NCBI GenBank assembly: GCA_052078155.1
Contig: JBQJBP010000001.1
Coordinates: 1,426,001-1,490,000, forward strand
Direction of reading: 5' to 3'
DNA length: 64,000 nucleotides
Origin: CAXBMB01 sp052078155
GTDB lineage: Bacteria; Pseudomonadota; Alphaproteobacteria; Kiloniellales; DSM-21159
Positions within the stretch are counted from its first letter, which is position 1, and each line of letters opens with the position of its first letter. The notes under the pieces were generated by a model, which was not told the DNA's origin, made no database searches, and was given only the letters and a program-made list of their open reading frames with translations. Positions 8,623-16,770 of this stretch are shown piece after piece. The translations under genes and the position numbers were made by a program.

Positions 8623-9216
8623 TCATTCAGGGGCATTCGCTACCCAAAGCACCACCGCATCTTCTTCCCCGCGTTTCAGCAACGCATGCCCCATGGAAGC
8701 ATCGAAAAAGATGGAGTCTCCCACCTCCAGGTGAGCCGGAGGGTGCTGTTCAGTCAGTACGGTGCAGGAGCCGGACAGAACATAAAAGAAATCGACCCCG
8801 CCGTGGGTGTGCAACGGACCGTGTTCTTCCAGGGAAGAGGTCGAAATGCGGGTGACAAATGGCAGAAAAGGTTTATCCGTCACCTCACTGCAGAGCATTT
8901 CATGGTTCAGCAGGTCCACATCCCGGCGCTGGCCCTCACCCGCGCGGGTGATGGTGTACCGCGGATCCGCCGTCGAAGGGGCTTTTTGCTCCGCCAGCAG
9001 CTCGACCAGCTGCATGTCGAGACCGGCTGAAAGCTTGCGCAGCACGTCATAGGTCGGAGACATGAGATTGTTCTCAACCTTGGAGATGGTCGACGGCGCA
9101 ATGCCGGAGCGACTGCTCAGCTGTTCAAGCGTCAGGGACTGCGCTTTACGCAGCTCGCGCACCCGTTGACCCAGATTGTGCTGTTCTACTTCCATGTTTG
9201 CTAGTGCGTCACCCAC
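8623..9216 (-). CDS. XRE-family regulator with C-terminal cupin domain
   Basis: I favour GTG 9216, which has GGAGGAG about 10 bases upstream; an ATG at 9195 (MEVEQHNLGQRV) is the alternative, and the frame stays open to 9360. The 197-residue product has an XRE helix-turn-helix (LGQRVRELRKAQSLTLEQLS, SGIAPSTISKVENNLMSPT) and a C-terminal cupin (HGPLHTHGGVDFFYVLSGSC, then LEVGDSIFFDASMGHALL). The PLHTHGGVDFFYVLSG stretch is the metal/ligand-binding cupin motif. Family members such as PuuR sense a small molecule through the cupin and repress nearby catabolic genes. No obvious target sits next to it, so its regulon is unknown. Confidence 0.88.
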   Translation of the reverse strand: MGDALANMEVEQHNLGQRVRELRKAQSLTLEQLSSRSGIAPSTISKVENNLMSPTYDVLRKLSAGLDMQLVELLAEQKAPSTADPRYTITRAGEGQRRDVDLLNHEMLCSEVTDKPFLPFVTRISTSSLEEHGPLHTHGGVDFFYVLSGSCTVLTEQHPPAHLEVGDSIFFDASMGHALLKRGEEDAVVLWVANAPE

Positions 9217-9317
9217 CGGCGCTCTCTCCTCCAGTTCAGTTTCTAGTTTTATCGTATCAAGAAAGAGATCGAAACATTTGTGACAGCAATAGGCCAGCCT
9301 GTAATGAGGGCAAAAGA

Positions 9318-9346
9318 AAGCGGGCACCCGCCATAGGTGCCCGCTT
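9318..9346 (-). terminator. Intrinsic terminator downstream of leuA
   Basis: An 11-bp stem (AAGCGGGCACC at 9318-9328, GGTGCCCGCTT at 9336-9346, 7-base loop). On the minus strand it is followed by TTCTTTTG. It lies about 100 bp past the leuA stop codon. Confidence 0.88.
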
Positions 9347-9443
9347 GTCTTTATCTGCACTCATAGCAGCATCAGGAACTGTCCGGACCTGCACTGAGCA
9401 TTGCTAAACTATCGCGCGCCAGGCGCGCACACTTTTCGACACC

Positions 9444-11006
9444 TTAGGCGCTCATGGCCTCCGGAGCCTTTTTGTTGCGTTTGACCATCAGCTTGTTCAG
9501 GGCATTCACATAGGCCCGGGCTGAAGCCACCAGCGTGTCATAATCTGCGCCCTGCCCAATCACTGTCTTGCCCTCTTCTTCAAGGCGGACAGTCACTTCG
9601 GCCTGGGCATCCGTCCCACCGGTCACGGCATGAACCTGATAAAGCTTCAGTTCGGCTTCATGGGGCACCAGAGCCCGCATGGCGGTAAAGAGGGCGTCAA
9701 CCGGGCCACTGCCGTGGGCTGTGGTCTGGCAATGCTCGCCGTCAATGTCCAAGGCCAGCTTGGCAGTCTGAGGTCCTTCGGACCCGCAGTTCACCCCCAG
9801 GGTCAGGAACTTGATGGTGTCGTTGTGACGCACCACGGCATCATCCACCAGTGCCACAAGATCTTCGTCGTAAACGTCTTTCTTATGGTCGGCCAGATCC
9901 TTGAAGCGGATAAAGGCGTCCTGCAACTGGTTGCCGTCCAGGGTAAAGCCCAACTCTTCCAGCTTGGCTTTGAATGCGTGACGACCCGAGTGCTTGCCCA
10001 TGACCAGGCTGGAACGGTTGAGGCCCACGGAGTCCGGGGTCATGATTTCGTAGGTTTCGGCGTTTTTCAGCATGCCATCCTGGTGGATCCCAGACTCATG
10101 GGCAAAGGCATTGGCCCCGACGATGGCCTTGTTGGGCTGCACACTGAAACCGGTGATGGTCGACACCAGACGGCTGGCCTTGGTGATCTGTGTCGTTTCA
10201 ATGTTGGTGGTAAAGGGCATCACGTCTTTACGGGTGCGCAAAGCCATGACCACTTCTTCCATGGCACAGTTGCCGGCGCGTTCGCCAATGCCGTTGATGG
10301 TACATTCCACCTGACGGGCCCCGGCGCCCAAAGCCGCCAGGGAGTTGGAAACAGCCAACCCAAGGTCATTGTGGCAATGGACGGAGAGGATGGCCTTGTC
10401 GATGTTGGGCACCCGGTTGCGCAGCATGGTGATCAATGCCGCATACTCTTCGGGAATGGTGTAGCCCACGGTATCCGGCACGTTGATGGTGGTGGCGCCG
10501 GCATTGATGGCGATTTCAATGGCGCGGCAAAGGAAATCGTGATCAGAGCGGGTGCCGTCTTCACAGGACCATTCCACGTCTTCCACCAGATTGCGGGCAT
10601 GGGAAACGGAATCCTGCACCGCTTCAAGTACCTGTTCCGGCTCCATCTGCAACTTGTGCTTCATGTGCAATGGGCTGGTGGCGATGAAGGTGTGAATGCG
10701 CTGGCGGGCAGCAGGTTTGATGGCTTCAGCGGCCCGGTCGATGTCCTTTCGGGACGCGCGGGACAGGCTGGCAATGGTGGAGTTCTTCACCCGCTTGGCC
10801 ACGGCATTAACCGCTTCGAAATCCCCATTGGAGGCAATGGCAAAACCGGCCTCGATGACATCCACACCCATGGCTTCAAGCTGCAAAGCCACCTGGATCT
10901 TTTCTTCCAGGTTCATGGAACAGCCCGGTGCCTGCTCCCCGTCACGCAAGGTGGTGTCGAAGATGATTACGCGGTTGGATTCATTGGTTTTTGTGACGCT
11001 GCTCAT
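9444..11006 (-). CDS. leuA: 2-isopropylmalate synthase
   Basis: First committed step of leucine synthesis: acetyl-CoA plus 2-oxoisovalerate gives 2-isopropylmalate, in the cytosol. 520 residues, the usual length of the long LeuA form. The HMGL-like TIM barrel begins IIFDTTLRDGEQAPG, with metal/substrate motifs SVHCHNDLGLAVSNSLAA and the region around GIGERAGNCAMEEVVMAL. The C-terminal LeuA dimer domain that mediates leucine feedback inhibition is present (AKLALDIDGEHCQTTAHGSG, VTGGTDAQAEVTVRLEEEG). It stands apart from leuBCD. A 41-codon leucine-rich leader ORF and a hairpin/U-tract lie in its 5' region, suggesting control by leucine supply. Confidence 0.97.
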   Translation of the reverse strand: MSSVTKTNESNRVIIFDTTLRDGEQAPGCSMNLEEKIQVALQLEAMGVDVIEAGFAIASNGDFEAVNAVAKRVKNSTIASLSRASRKDIDRAAEAIKPAARQRIHTFIATSPLHMKHKLQMEPEQVLEAVQDSVSHARNLVEDVEWSCEDGTRSDHDFLCRAIEIAINAGATTINVPDTVGYTIPEEYAALITMLRNRVPNIDKAILSVHCHNDLGLAVSNSLAALGAGARQVECTINGIGERAGNCAMEEVVMALRTRKDVMPFTTNIETTQITKASRLVSTITGFSVQPNKAIVGANAFAHESGIHQDGMLKNAETYEIMTPDSVGLNRSSLVMGKHSGRHAFKAKLEELGFTLDGNQLQDAFIRFKDLADHKKDVYDEDLVALVDDAVVRHNDTIKFLTLGVNCGSEGPQTAKLALDIDGEHCQTTAHGSGPVDALFTAMRALVPHEAELKLYQVHAVTGGTDAQAEVTVRLEEEGKTVIGQGADYDTLVASARAYVNALNKLMVKRNKKAPEAMSA

Positions 11007-11063
11007 ATCTGGTCTCGTTTCTTAGATTGCGAGATGGCGGCGGATTTCCTCATACGCCTGCCG

Positions 11064-11138
11064 AAAAAAATGTGCTCTCCTCCCCTGCGCGCTTGCCGCA
11101 TAGATGCAGCGGTTGCGATCAGGGGCAAATTAGGAGCA
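11064..11138 (-). terminator. Candidate leuA attenuator hairpin with seven-U tract
   Basis: Reading minus, the segment from 11138 to 11071 folds as a long imperfect stem. TGCTCC and CCCCTG on the 5' side pair with CAGGGG and GGAGAGCA (with a bulge) on the 3' side; CGC/GCG and CCGC/GCGG pairs extend it inwards. Seven consecutive T (11070 to 11064) follow almost immediately, then leuA 57 bp later. The 5' arm overlaps the last Leu codons and stop codon of the leader ORF, so the exact antitermination geometry is not textbook and would need RNA folding. Confidence 0.6.
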
Positions 11139-11244
11139 GTGCCTCGTCCAGTAGGAGAAGATCTAGGTCGAGCAGCAGCTGAGGCGCGCTGGCAGAAACT
11201 GCAGCGTCGGCCTGGAAGGAAATCTGCTGTGCCAAAGACGTCAT
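11119..11244 (-). CDS. leuL: leuA leader peptide (leucine-rich, 41 aa)
   Basis: ATG at 11244, TGA at 11121-11119. Direct translation gives 41 residues with 12 leucines; residues 23-38 read LLLDLDLLLLDEALLL, 11 leucines in 16 positions. The codons are a mixture of CTG, CTC, CTT and CTA, and CTA is generally little used in such genomes. The ORF ends 112 bp before leuA on the same strand and is followed by a hairpin and U7 tract. Leader peptides rich in the end-product amino acid, upstream of leu, ilv, trp or his operons, are an established proteobacterial attenuation device. The ribosome site is weak (GGAAC). The sequence and position are seen directly; regulation by ribosome stalling is inferred. 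Confidence 0.82.
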   Translation of the reverse strand: MTSLAQQISFQADAAVSASAPQLLLDLDLLLLDEALLLICP

Positions 11245-11274
11245 GAGAGTCTGTGGTTCCGTTCGACAAAAGAG

Positions 11275-11294
11275 GTCGGAAGCTCTGTTCCGAC
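11275..11294 (-). other. Hairpin upstream of the leucine-rich leader
   Basis: GTCGGAA (11275-11281) and TTCCGAC (11288-11294) form a 7-bp stem with a 6-base loop. On minus it is followed by CTCTTTTG. It could end readthrough from the amidohydrolase at 11477, or be a pause hairpin inside the leuA leader. It is only 30 bp from the leader ATG, too close to leave room for a promoter in between, which slightly favours a place inside the leader transcript. Confidence 0.35.
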
Positions 11295-11476
11295 GAGATC
11301 AATTCCTTTTAACCCTAACAAAAGTCGCAGCACAAGCCCTAAGGCAGGGAAAGAAGTGCTTTTCCTGTGACGGCCATTATCGGGGACAGAAGCCGTCTCT
11401 GCCCCCGGTTTTCAGGACTGCAGTGCCAGAGAGGTTTCACAGTGCGGGCCAAACGCTGCACAGAGGGGGTGCTGGC

Positions 11477-12772
11477 TCAGCGGTTCGCCGCCTCCACCAG
11501 ACAGGCGGCCAGAACCCGGGCCCCGGCAGCACAGTCCGGCGCTGTGGCACTTTCTGCTTCGTTGTGGCTGACCCCTTCTTCGCAAGGGATAAAGACCATG
11601 CCTGTGGGACAGAGATGGGCCACATGTCCGGCGTCGTGACCCGCCCCGGAGGGCAGCCTCATGACCGGCAAGCCCAGCTCCTTTGCCCAGCCTTCGACAG
11701 CCCCGACCTGCTCTTCCGGGAATTCGATGGTGCCGTTGTTGTCCACCATCTCCACCTCAACGCGGCAGGGTCCGGCCACAGCTTGGCAAACGGACTCCAC
11801 AGCCCCACCCAAACGGTTGAGCAATTCGTTGTCTGGATGGCGGAAATCGATGGAAAAATGGACGAAAGAGGGAATGGTGTTGGGTGTGCCCGGCATGACC
11901 TGGAACCGCCCAACGGTAAAGCGCACCACATCCTCTGGATCATGGAAGTGCTTTTCCAGGGCACTGACCATGGCAACGGCGGCAGACAGGGCATCCTGGC
12001 GCAGCGCCCGCGGCACGGTCCCGGCATGTCCTTCCACCCCGTGCACTTCCACCGTAAAGCGTTGTGAGCCCTGAATGGAGGTCACGGCACCAACCGGTAG
12101 TCCGGCCTTTTCCAGACGTGGCCCCTGCTCAATATGAGCTTCAAAGTAGCTTGCCGGAATGAGGGGATCGCGTGGACTGGCGTAGGTCATGTCATCCAGT
12201 GTGACCGCCAGTTCGTCAGCCATGCGGATGCCCTCAGGGTCGGTCACATCCAAAAAGGCCTCCAGCGGCTGCACCCCGGCAAAAACCTCAGACCCCATAC
12301 AGCCGGGGGTAAAGCGAGAGCCTTCTTCATTGCTCCAGGCGACGACCTCAATGGGTTTTTTGTGATCCACGCCCGCATCATGGATGGCCTGGACGGCCTC
12401 CAATGCAGCCATGACGCCGTATGTGCCGTCAAACTTACCGCCGGTTACCTGGCTGTCCAGATGGCTTCCGGCCATGACTGGCGCAGCGTCAGGGTCGCTG
12501 CCGGGTTTCCGCAGAAAGAAGTTTCCGACGGTATCGCTGTACATTTCCAGGCCCAGCGCCTGACCCCACTGCGCCAGAAGGCGTTTGGCCGCCCGATCCT
12601 CAGCAGAAAAAGCCTGACGATTGACCCCGCCCTTTTCTGTTGCCCCGATTTTCGCGATTTCCATCAACCGGTCCCAGAGACGGGCTTCATCAACGGCATG
12701 ACCAGCCTTCAGAGGGGCCGGGGCATTGGGCCGGTCACTGGCGGAGGAAGAGTTATCGGTCGAATGGGACAT
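11477..12772 (-). CDS. M20-family amidohydrolase (N-carbamoyl-L-amino-acid hydrolase / allantoate amidohydrolase type)
   Basis: ATG 12772 has AAGAAGG 10 bases upstream; an in-frame TTG at 12802 is less likely. The 431-residue product carries the HyuC/AllC-type M20 signature: AGSHLDSQVTGGKFDGTYGV (metal His/Asp), VVAWSNEEGSRFTPGCMGS (catalytic Glu), AHIEQGPRLE, the lid-domain phrase VEGHAGTVP, and late PSGAGHDAGHVAHLCPTGM. Enzymes of this group cleave N-carbamoyl or ureido groups in pyrimidine, hydantoin or purine catabolism. No dihydropyrimidinase, allantoinase or transporter is adjacent, so the substrate is open. It lies between the leuA leader and the two unknown genes 13005-14697. Confidence 0.88.
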   Translation of the reverse strand: MSHSTDNSSSASDRPNAPAPLKAGHAVDEARLWDRLMEIAKIGATEKGGVNRQAFSAEDRAAKRLLAQWGQALGLEMYSDTVGNFFLRKPGSDPDAAPVMAGSHLDSQVTGGKFDGTYGVMAALEAVQAIHDAGVDHKKPIEVVAWSNEEGSRFTPGCMGSEVFAGVQPLEAFLDVTDPEGIRMADELAVTLDDMTYASPRDPLIPASYFEAHIEQGPRLEKAGLPVGAVTSIQGSQRFTVEVHGVEGHAGTVPRALRQDALSAAVAMVSALEKHFHDPEDVVRFTVGRFQVMPGTPNTIPSFVHFSIDFRHPDNELLNRLGGAVESVCQAVAGPCRVEVEMVDNNGTIEFPEEQVGAVEGWAKELGLPVMRLPSGAGHDAGHVAHLCPTGMVFIPCEEGVSHNEAESATAPDCAAGARVLAACLVEAANR

Positions 12773-13004
12773 GGCGGGGCAACCTTCTTGCGGTAAGAAC
12801 AACGTGCCCTACTTATCTACTGGCCCCTGCGGCAGGGGTCGAGAGGTGAAGCTGCAGTGCTGCTTTGCACGGCCTTTCACCAAATTGCCCTGCCCTGTCC
12901 CGGAAAGGGCCACAAACCATCACCTGACGGTGTGAGCCCTCTAACTCGATTGCGCGCTGGCGGACGTTTCTCGCTGTCCAAAGGTCCCGTTTCAGAATGG
13001 ACTG

Positions 13005-14018
13005 TTAAACGCGGTCCATCAGGTAAGCCCCGGCGAAATCCGGTGACTTGCCCTTGTAGAGCGCCATCAACTGAAAGAAGACCTTGTTTTCCTCCTTTCC
13101 AAAGGGCGGCTCTGTCAGCTTCTCCTGCAGGTGCGGAAAGTCGGGATCAATGCCAAAGGACACCAGCACTGCTGACAGCCACAACAGGAAGTCATCTTTG
13201 GTTGGCTTGGTCTTTTCCTCCCGGTAGAGCCACCAGTAGCAAAGATAAGCCAGAAGACAGCGATAAGTGCCGAAAGAGCTGCCACCCTTTGGCGGTTCCG
13301 ACGCTTCGGCAAAACCCTCTTCAATCTCGTTCCAGATGGGCGAGAAGGTCTTCTGCAGGTCATAGCTTTTGAACTTGTCCCACACAGCCCCCTTGATGAT
13401 CTCGTAGGTATCCGACGCGTTTTTCATATAGATGATCACCGAGTCCGGTTTGCCCGCTGTGCCGGGTGCCGAGACTTTGAAGTGATCAATGTCACTGTAC
13501 TGATCCACGATGGGGCAGAGATCTTTGACCGCCTGAGGAATGTCGGCTGGCTTGACGTTGATGCCCAGACGCCAGTTGTTTTCCTTGGCCCGGTTCTGGG
13601 GGGGCACAATGTGATGGCCGTCCAGGGTGCTGCCATCGGGATAGATATGCAAATAGCTGCTGCGGGCTTTATCCGCCTGACCCTTTATCTTGGGCCGTTT
13701 GCCCTGGCGATTGTTCTGATAGTAGTCCAAACGGGCTTTGTAGCTCTGCTTTAGGTTGGTCTTGTCCATCACCCTCCAGCTGTCGGATTGAACGCGCACC
13801 ACATGCTTGCCGCTGTTGTCAATCAGCTGGCCCATGGCGGTGATCAACGCCTCGCTGGTCAGCGCCGTTTTGGCCGGCAACTGGCCGGGGTTGTAACTGC
13901 TGTAGACGTGCTTGTAGAGGTACTTGATTTCCTTCTGCACATCAGAGGTGAAGCTGCCGTTGAGATAGTTCCAGACGGAATCTGCAAAATCTCCAAAAGA
14001 TTCAGCCGAGCTTTTCAT
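13005..14018 (-). CDS. Unknown protein with resemblance to HopA1-type secreted effectors
   Basis: The start at ATG 14018 is supported by GGGAGA eight bases upstream; the frame opens earlier but without a ribosome site. The 337-residue product has no signal peptide. Middle region (residues ~122-200): LHIYPDGS, then WRLGINVKPADIPQAV, DHFKVSAPG and KPDSVIIYM; later (~247-262) SSFGTYRCLLAYLCYW. The order R-x-x-(I/L)NVKP..FKV..(P)D.(V)IY(M/L)..SFG..R is what I remember of the HopA1 effector family (phosphothreonine-lyase-like fold, also in lanthipeptide synthetase lyase domains). This is recall, not a search, so the assignment is tentative. The gene follows a Gln/Ser/Thr-rich unknown gene by 40 bp and probably forms an operon with it. 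Confidence 0.45.
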   Translation of the reverse strand: MKSSAESFGDFADSVWNYLNGSFTSDVQKEIKYLYKHVYSSYNPGQLPAKTALTSEALITAMGQLIDNSGKHVVRVQSDSWRVMDKTNLKQSYKARLDYYQNNRQGKRPKIKGQADKARSSYLHIYPDGSTLDGHHIVPPQNRAKENNWRLGINVKPADIPQAVKDLCPIVDQYSDIDHFKVSAPGTAGKPDSVIIYMKNASDTYEIIKGAVWDKFKSYDLQKTFSPIWNEIEEGFAEASEPPKGGSSFGTYRCLLAYLCYWWLYREEKTKPTKDDFLLWLSAVLVSFGIDPDFPHLQEKLTEPPFGKEENKVFFQLMALYKGKSPDFAGAYLMDRV

Positions 14019-14058
14019 CAGAAATCTCCCTGTTTGGTCGTCATCTTCGCCTGCCCGG

Positions 14059-14697
14059 TCACCAGAGATCTTCCGGTTCAGCAGCACCGCTGAGATCGTT
14101 CATTTCCTTCACCAGGTCCGGATCTTCCCTGGGTTTCAGATGGCGCAGTTCAGTGCTCAACAGGCCCAGACTGGATTGAGCGTCCTGACTGTCCAGCGAA
14201 ACCTGCTGGTCGGAGTTGTTGGTCTGTTTGCTTCCCGATCCCGTTTCCTGTTGAGGCGTTTGCTGGGAGGTACTGGTGGGGAGAAGCGCAGAAGCCGCCA
14301 ACTTCGTGGTGCTGGTGAGATTGTCCGTCAGAGCCTTGTCTGCGCTGGCCTGTCGCTGGGCATAAACCCTATTGCTGCTCTGGCTTTTGCTGTTGGCCTC
14401 CATCTTGGCCTGATCGGCCTGCTGCGCGGTGGTAAGGGCGGCAGCAACAGCCTTCTGGCTGGCATCATTGAGGGCGACCTGACCCTTGGCCGTCAGCGGA
14501 TCCGGAGCGTCCTTTCCACTGAGCAGTTTGTCGGTGGCTGCCATCTGCTTGCCATATCCATCCAAAGCCGCGGTCACTTTGTCGGCGGCATCGCTGGGTC
14601 GGAAGGGCTTGCCATCGCTTTGCACCGGGCTGGCCGAGGCATGGCTTTGGCGTTGGATTCCATAGAGCTGTTGGAAGGTATCGGTCATGGCGGCCAT
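14059..14697 (-). CDS. Unknown low-complexity Gln/Ser/Ala/Thr-rich protein
   Basis: 212 residues, not recognised. ATG 14697 has AAGGAGG only 3 bases away; a second in-frame ATG 9 bases downstream would have 12-base spacing, so either may be used. The product has no membrane segment, signal peptide or cysteine. Residues 30-125 look helical and Ala/Gln/Lys-rich (AAALTTAQQADQAKMEANSK); 130-175 are Ser/Thr/Gln/Asn-rich and probably disordered; the tail is acidic (EMNDLSGAAEPEDLW). It sits 40 bp upstream of the effector-like gene on the same strand. A partner or secreted accessory protein is a guess from composition and position only. Confidence 0.6.
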   Translation of the reverse strand: MAAMTDTFQQLYGIQRQSHASASPVQSDGKPFRPSDAADKVTAALDGYGKQMAATDKLLSGKDAPDPLTAKGQVALNDASQKAVAAALTTAQQADQAKMEANSKSQSSNRVYAQRQASADKALTDNLTSTTKLAASALLPTSTSQQTPQQETGSGSKQTNNSDQQVSLDSQDAQSSLGLLSTELRHLKPREDPDLVKEMNDLSGAAEPEDLW

Positions 14698-14826
14698 GAG
14701 CCTCCTTGCATAGGACCGGACAGCAGCCGTTCTCAGCCCACCTGCCCGCAGGACGTGATTTGGCTAATAGACGCTGTGGCCGCAAACTTCGTGACAGCGA
14801 CCAAGCCGAAGCGGTCAGGCAAAGAA

Positions 14827-14856
14827 AAAGGCCGGACCCAAGAGGGTCCGGCCTTT
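14827..14856 (-). terminator. Intrinsic terminator downstream of ilvC
   Basis: A perfect 13-bp stem, AAAGGCCGGACCC (14827-14839) and GGGTCCGGCCTTT (14844-14856), with a 4-base loop. On minus it is followed by TTCTTTG, 26 bp past the ilvC stop. It separates ilvC from the unknown pair downstream. Confidence 0.93.
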
Positions 14857-14881
14857 CACCAGTGAGACTAAACAGAGGTGT

Positions 14882-15901
14882 TTAGTTCTTTTCTTTGTCA
14901 ACCAGCTTGTTGGCAGCGATCCAAGGCATCATGGCGCGCAGTTTGCCACCAACTTCTTCGATCTCGTGAGCAGCCTGGTTGCGGCGGATGGCGCGGAAGG
15001 AGGGCTGGCCGGCTTTGCATTCGGTCACCCAGTCACGCACAAAACGGCCGTCCTGGATGTCTTCCAGAACACGCTTCATTTCCGCTTTGGTTTCATCGGT
15101 GATGATGCGCGGGCCGGTGACATAGTCGCCGTATTCAGCTGTGTTGGAGATGGAGTAACGCATGTTGGCGATACCACCTTCGTACATCAGATCCACGATC
15201 AGCTTCACTTCGTGCAGGCACTCGAAGTAAGCCATTTCGGGAGCATAGCCGGCTTCAACCAGGGTTTCGAAACCGGCTTTGATCAGAGCGGACAGACCGC
15301 CACAGAGCACAGCCTGCTCACCGAAGAGGTCGGTTTCGCACTCTTCTTTGAAGGTGGTTTCGATGATGCCTGCACGGCCACCACCGATGGCAGAGGCGTA
15401 TGACAGGCCCAGTTCCTGGGCGTTGCCGGAAGCGTTCTGGTCAACTGCGATCAGGCAGGGCACGCCGCCGCCACGCTGGTATTCGCTGCGCACGGTGTGG
15501 CCGGGGCCTTTAGGTGCGATCATGAAGACGTCCAGGTCATCACGGGCGTTGATCAGTTCGAAGTGAATGTTCAGACCGTGGGCGAAAACCAGAGCAGCGC
15601 CTTCTTTCATGTTGGCGTGCAGATCGTCTTTGTAGAGATCGGCCTGATTTTCATCAGGGGTCAGGATCATCAGCACGTCGCCCCAGGCAGCAGCTTCTGC
15701 AGGGGTCATGACGGTGAAGCCAGCGCCTTCTGCCTTGGCAGCGGAACCGGAACCGGCACGCAGAGCAATGCGAACGTCAGCAACACCGCTGTCGCGCAGG
15801 TTCATGGCATGGGCGTGGCCCTGGCTGCCGTAGCCGACAATGACAACCTTCTTGGATTTGATCAGGTTCACATCGGCGTCGCGGTCGTAATAAACGCGCA
15901 T
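14882..15901 (-). CDS. ilvC: Ketol-acid reductoisomerase
   Basis: NADPH-dependent, Mg2+-dependent isomerisation and reduction of acetolactate or acetohydroxybutyrate in valine/isoleucine synthesis. 339 residues, the class I (short) form. The dinucleotide-binding loop VIVGYGSQGHAHAMNLRDSG is near residue 20. The metal-binding knotted domain follows with FKEECETDLFGEQAVLCGG and FECLHEVKLIVDLMYEGG, then MRYSISNTAEYGD. It starts at ATG 15901 with AAGGAA upstream. It is third in the minus-strand order ilvB-ilvH-ilvC, about 225 bp after ilvH, so it may also have its own promoter. Confidence 0.98.
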   Translation of the reverse strand: MRVYYDRDADVNLIKSKKVVIVGYGSQGHAHAMNLRDSGVADVRIALRAGSGSAAKAEGAGFTVMTPAEAAAWGDVLMILTPDENQADLYKDDLHANMKEGAALVFAHGLNIHFELINARDDLDVFMIAPKGPGHTVRSEYQRGGGVPCLIAVDQNASGNAQELGLSYASAIGGGRAGIIETTFKEECETDLFGEQAVLCGGLSALIKAGFETLVEAGYAPEMAYFECLHEVKLIVDLMYEGGIANMRYSISNTAEYGDYVTGPRIITDETKAEMKRVLEDIQDGRFVRDWVTECKAGQPSFRAIRRNQAAHEIEEVGGKLRAMMPWIAANKLVDKEKN

Positions 15902-16127
15902 TTATCAGGTTCCTTTTTGTCACGATCTTTCCGGGCCGTAGGGACTTCCGGAAGGGAATTGCGCGGGCGTTCTAACCGTCCCTGCCTCAGGGTGCAACAG
16001 GTACCAGGGCATAGCGGCTATGAATCCCACAGGGAAAAGAGCTCTTTGAGGGCTGAATTCCGAGACCCTTACCCCTGGCACGAACCAGGATCAAGTGGCC
16101 TCTGCCCCCCAAGGAGGATCCGGGGAA

Positions 16128-16646
16128 CTAGATGGTCTGTGCTCCCCGGGAAATGGCAACAACACCTGTGCGACCCAACTCGGCCAACCCCAGGGGCTGC
16201 ATCAGTTCGATGAAGCGATCAACCTTGTCGCTGCGATGCTGGATCTGGAAAACGAAGTAATCCAGGCCCGCGTCCACCACTTCAGCATTGTAGATGTCGG
16301 CAATCCGCAGAGCTTCAACCCGCTTTTCACCCGTTCCCACCACTTTGATCAACGCCAGTTCCCGCTCCACGTAGGGGCCGGACTGGGTCAGGTCAGAGAC
16401 TTTGTGAATGGGCACCAGCCGGTCCAGCTGAGCCTTGATCTGCTCAATGATCTGCGCCGTGCCACTGGTCACCACCGTGATGCGTGAGAGATTGTGCGCC
16501 GGATCGACCTCGGTGACGGTGAGAGACTCAATGTTGTAGCCACGGCCGGAGAAGAGACCAATGACCCGCGCCAGCACACCCGGTTCGTTGTCGACAATGA
16601 CAGCGATGGTGCTGGAGATAATGGAAGTGTCGTTCAAATTCGGCAT
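16128..16646 (-). CDS. ilvH: Acetolactate synthase small (regulatory) subunit
   Basis: Binds valine and activates and feedback-regulates the large subunit IlvB. I start at ATG 16646 (MPNLNDTSIISSTIAVIVDN); the frame continues upstream to 16727 with basic residues unlike the family. The 172-residue product has the N-terminal ACT domain (AVIVDNEPGVLARVIGLFSG, RGYNIESLTV) and the C-terminal ACT-like domain (ELALIKVVGTGEKRVEALRI). The length matches IlvH/IlvN small subunits. It lies 124 bp after ilvB on the same strand. Confidence 0.96.
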   Translation of the reverse strand: MPNLNDTSIISSTIAVIVDNEPGVLARVIGLFSGRGYNIESLTVTEVDPAHNLSRITVVTSGTAQIIEQIKAQLDRLVPIHKVSDLTQSGPYVERELALIKVVGTGEKRVEALRIADIYNAEVVDAGLDYFVFQIQHRSDKVDRFIELMQPLGLAELGRTGVVAISRGAQTI

Positions 16647-16770
16647 CGTTCTGGGTCTTTTTCTTTTGCGCAGAAACCGAAGACCCTTTTGCCGGGCTTT
16701 TCGGCGTCCGCAAATCTGATCGTCCACCGGTGCCGGGCACCGGATGGGGCTGCAGGGGCTAAGGACTGAC

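Noticed and set aside
9630..11246. Plus-strand 538-codon open frame opposite leuA
   Set aside because: It is the antisense shadow of leuA: its stretch follows the codon periodicity of the opposite gene, has no ribosome site and no recognisable motif, while leuA is certain.
11003..11302. Minus-strand 99-codon frame covering the leuA leader region
   Set aside because: It overlaps the leucine-rich leader in another frame, has no motif and runs into leuA; the 41-codon ORF explains the region better.
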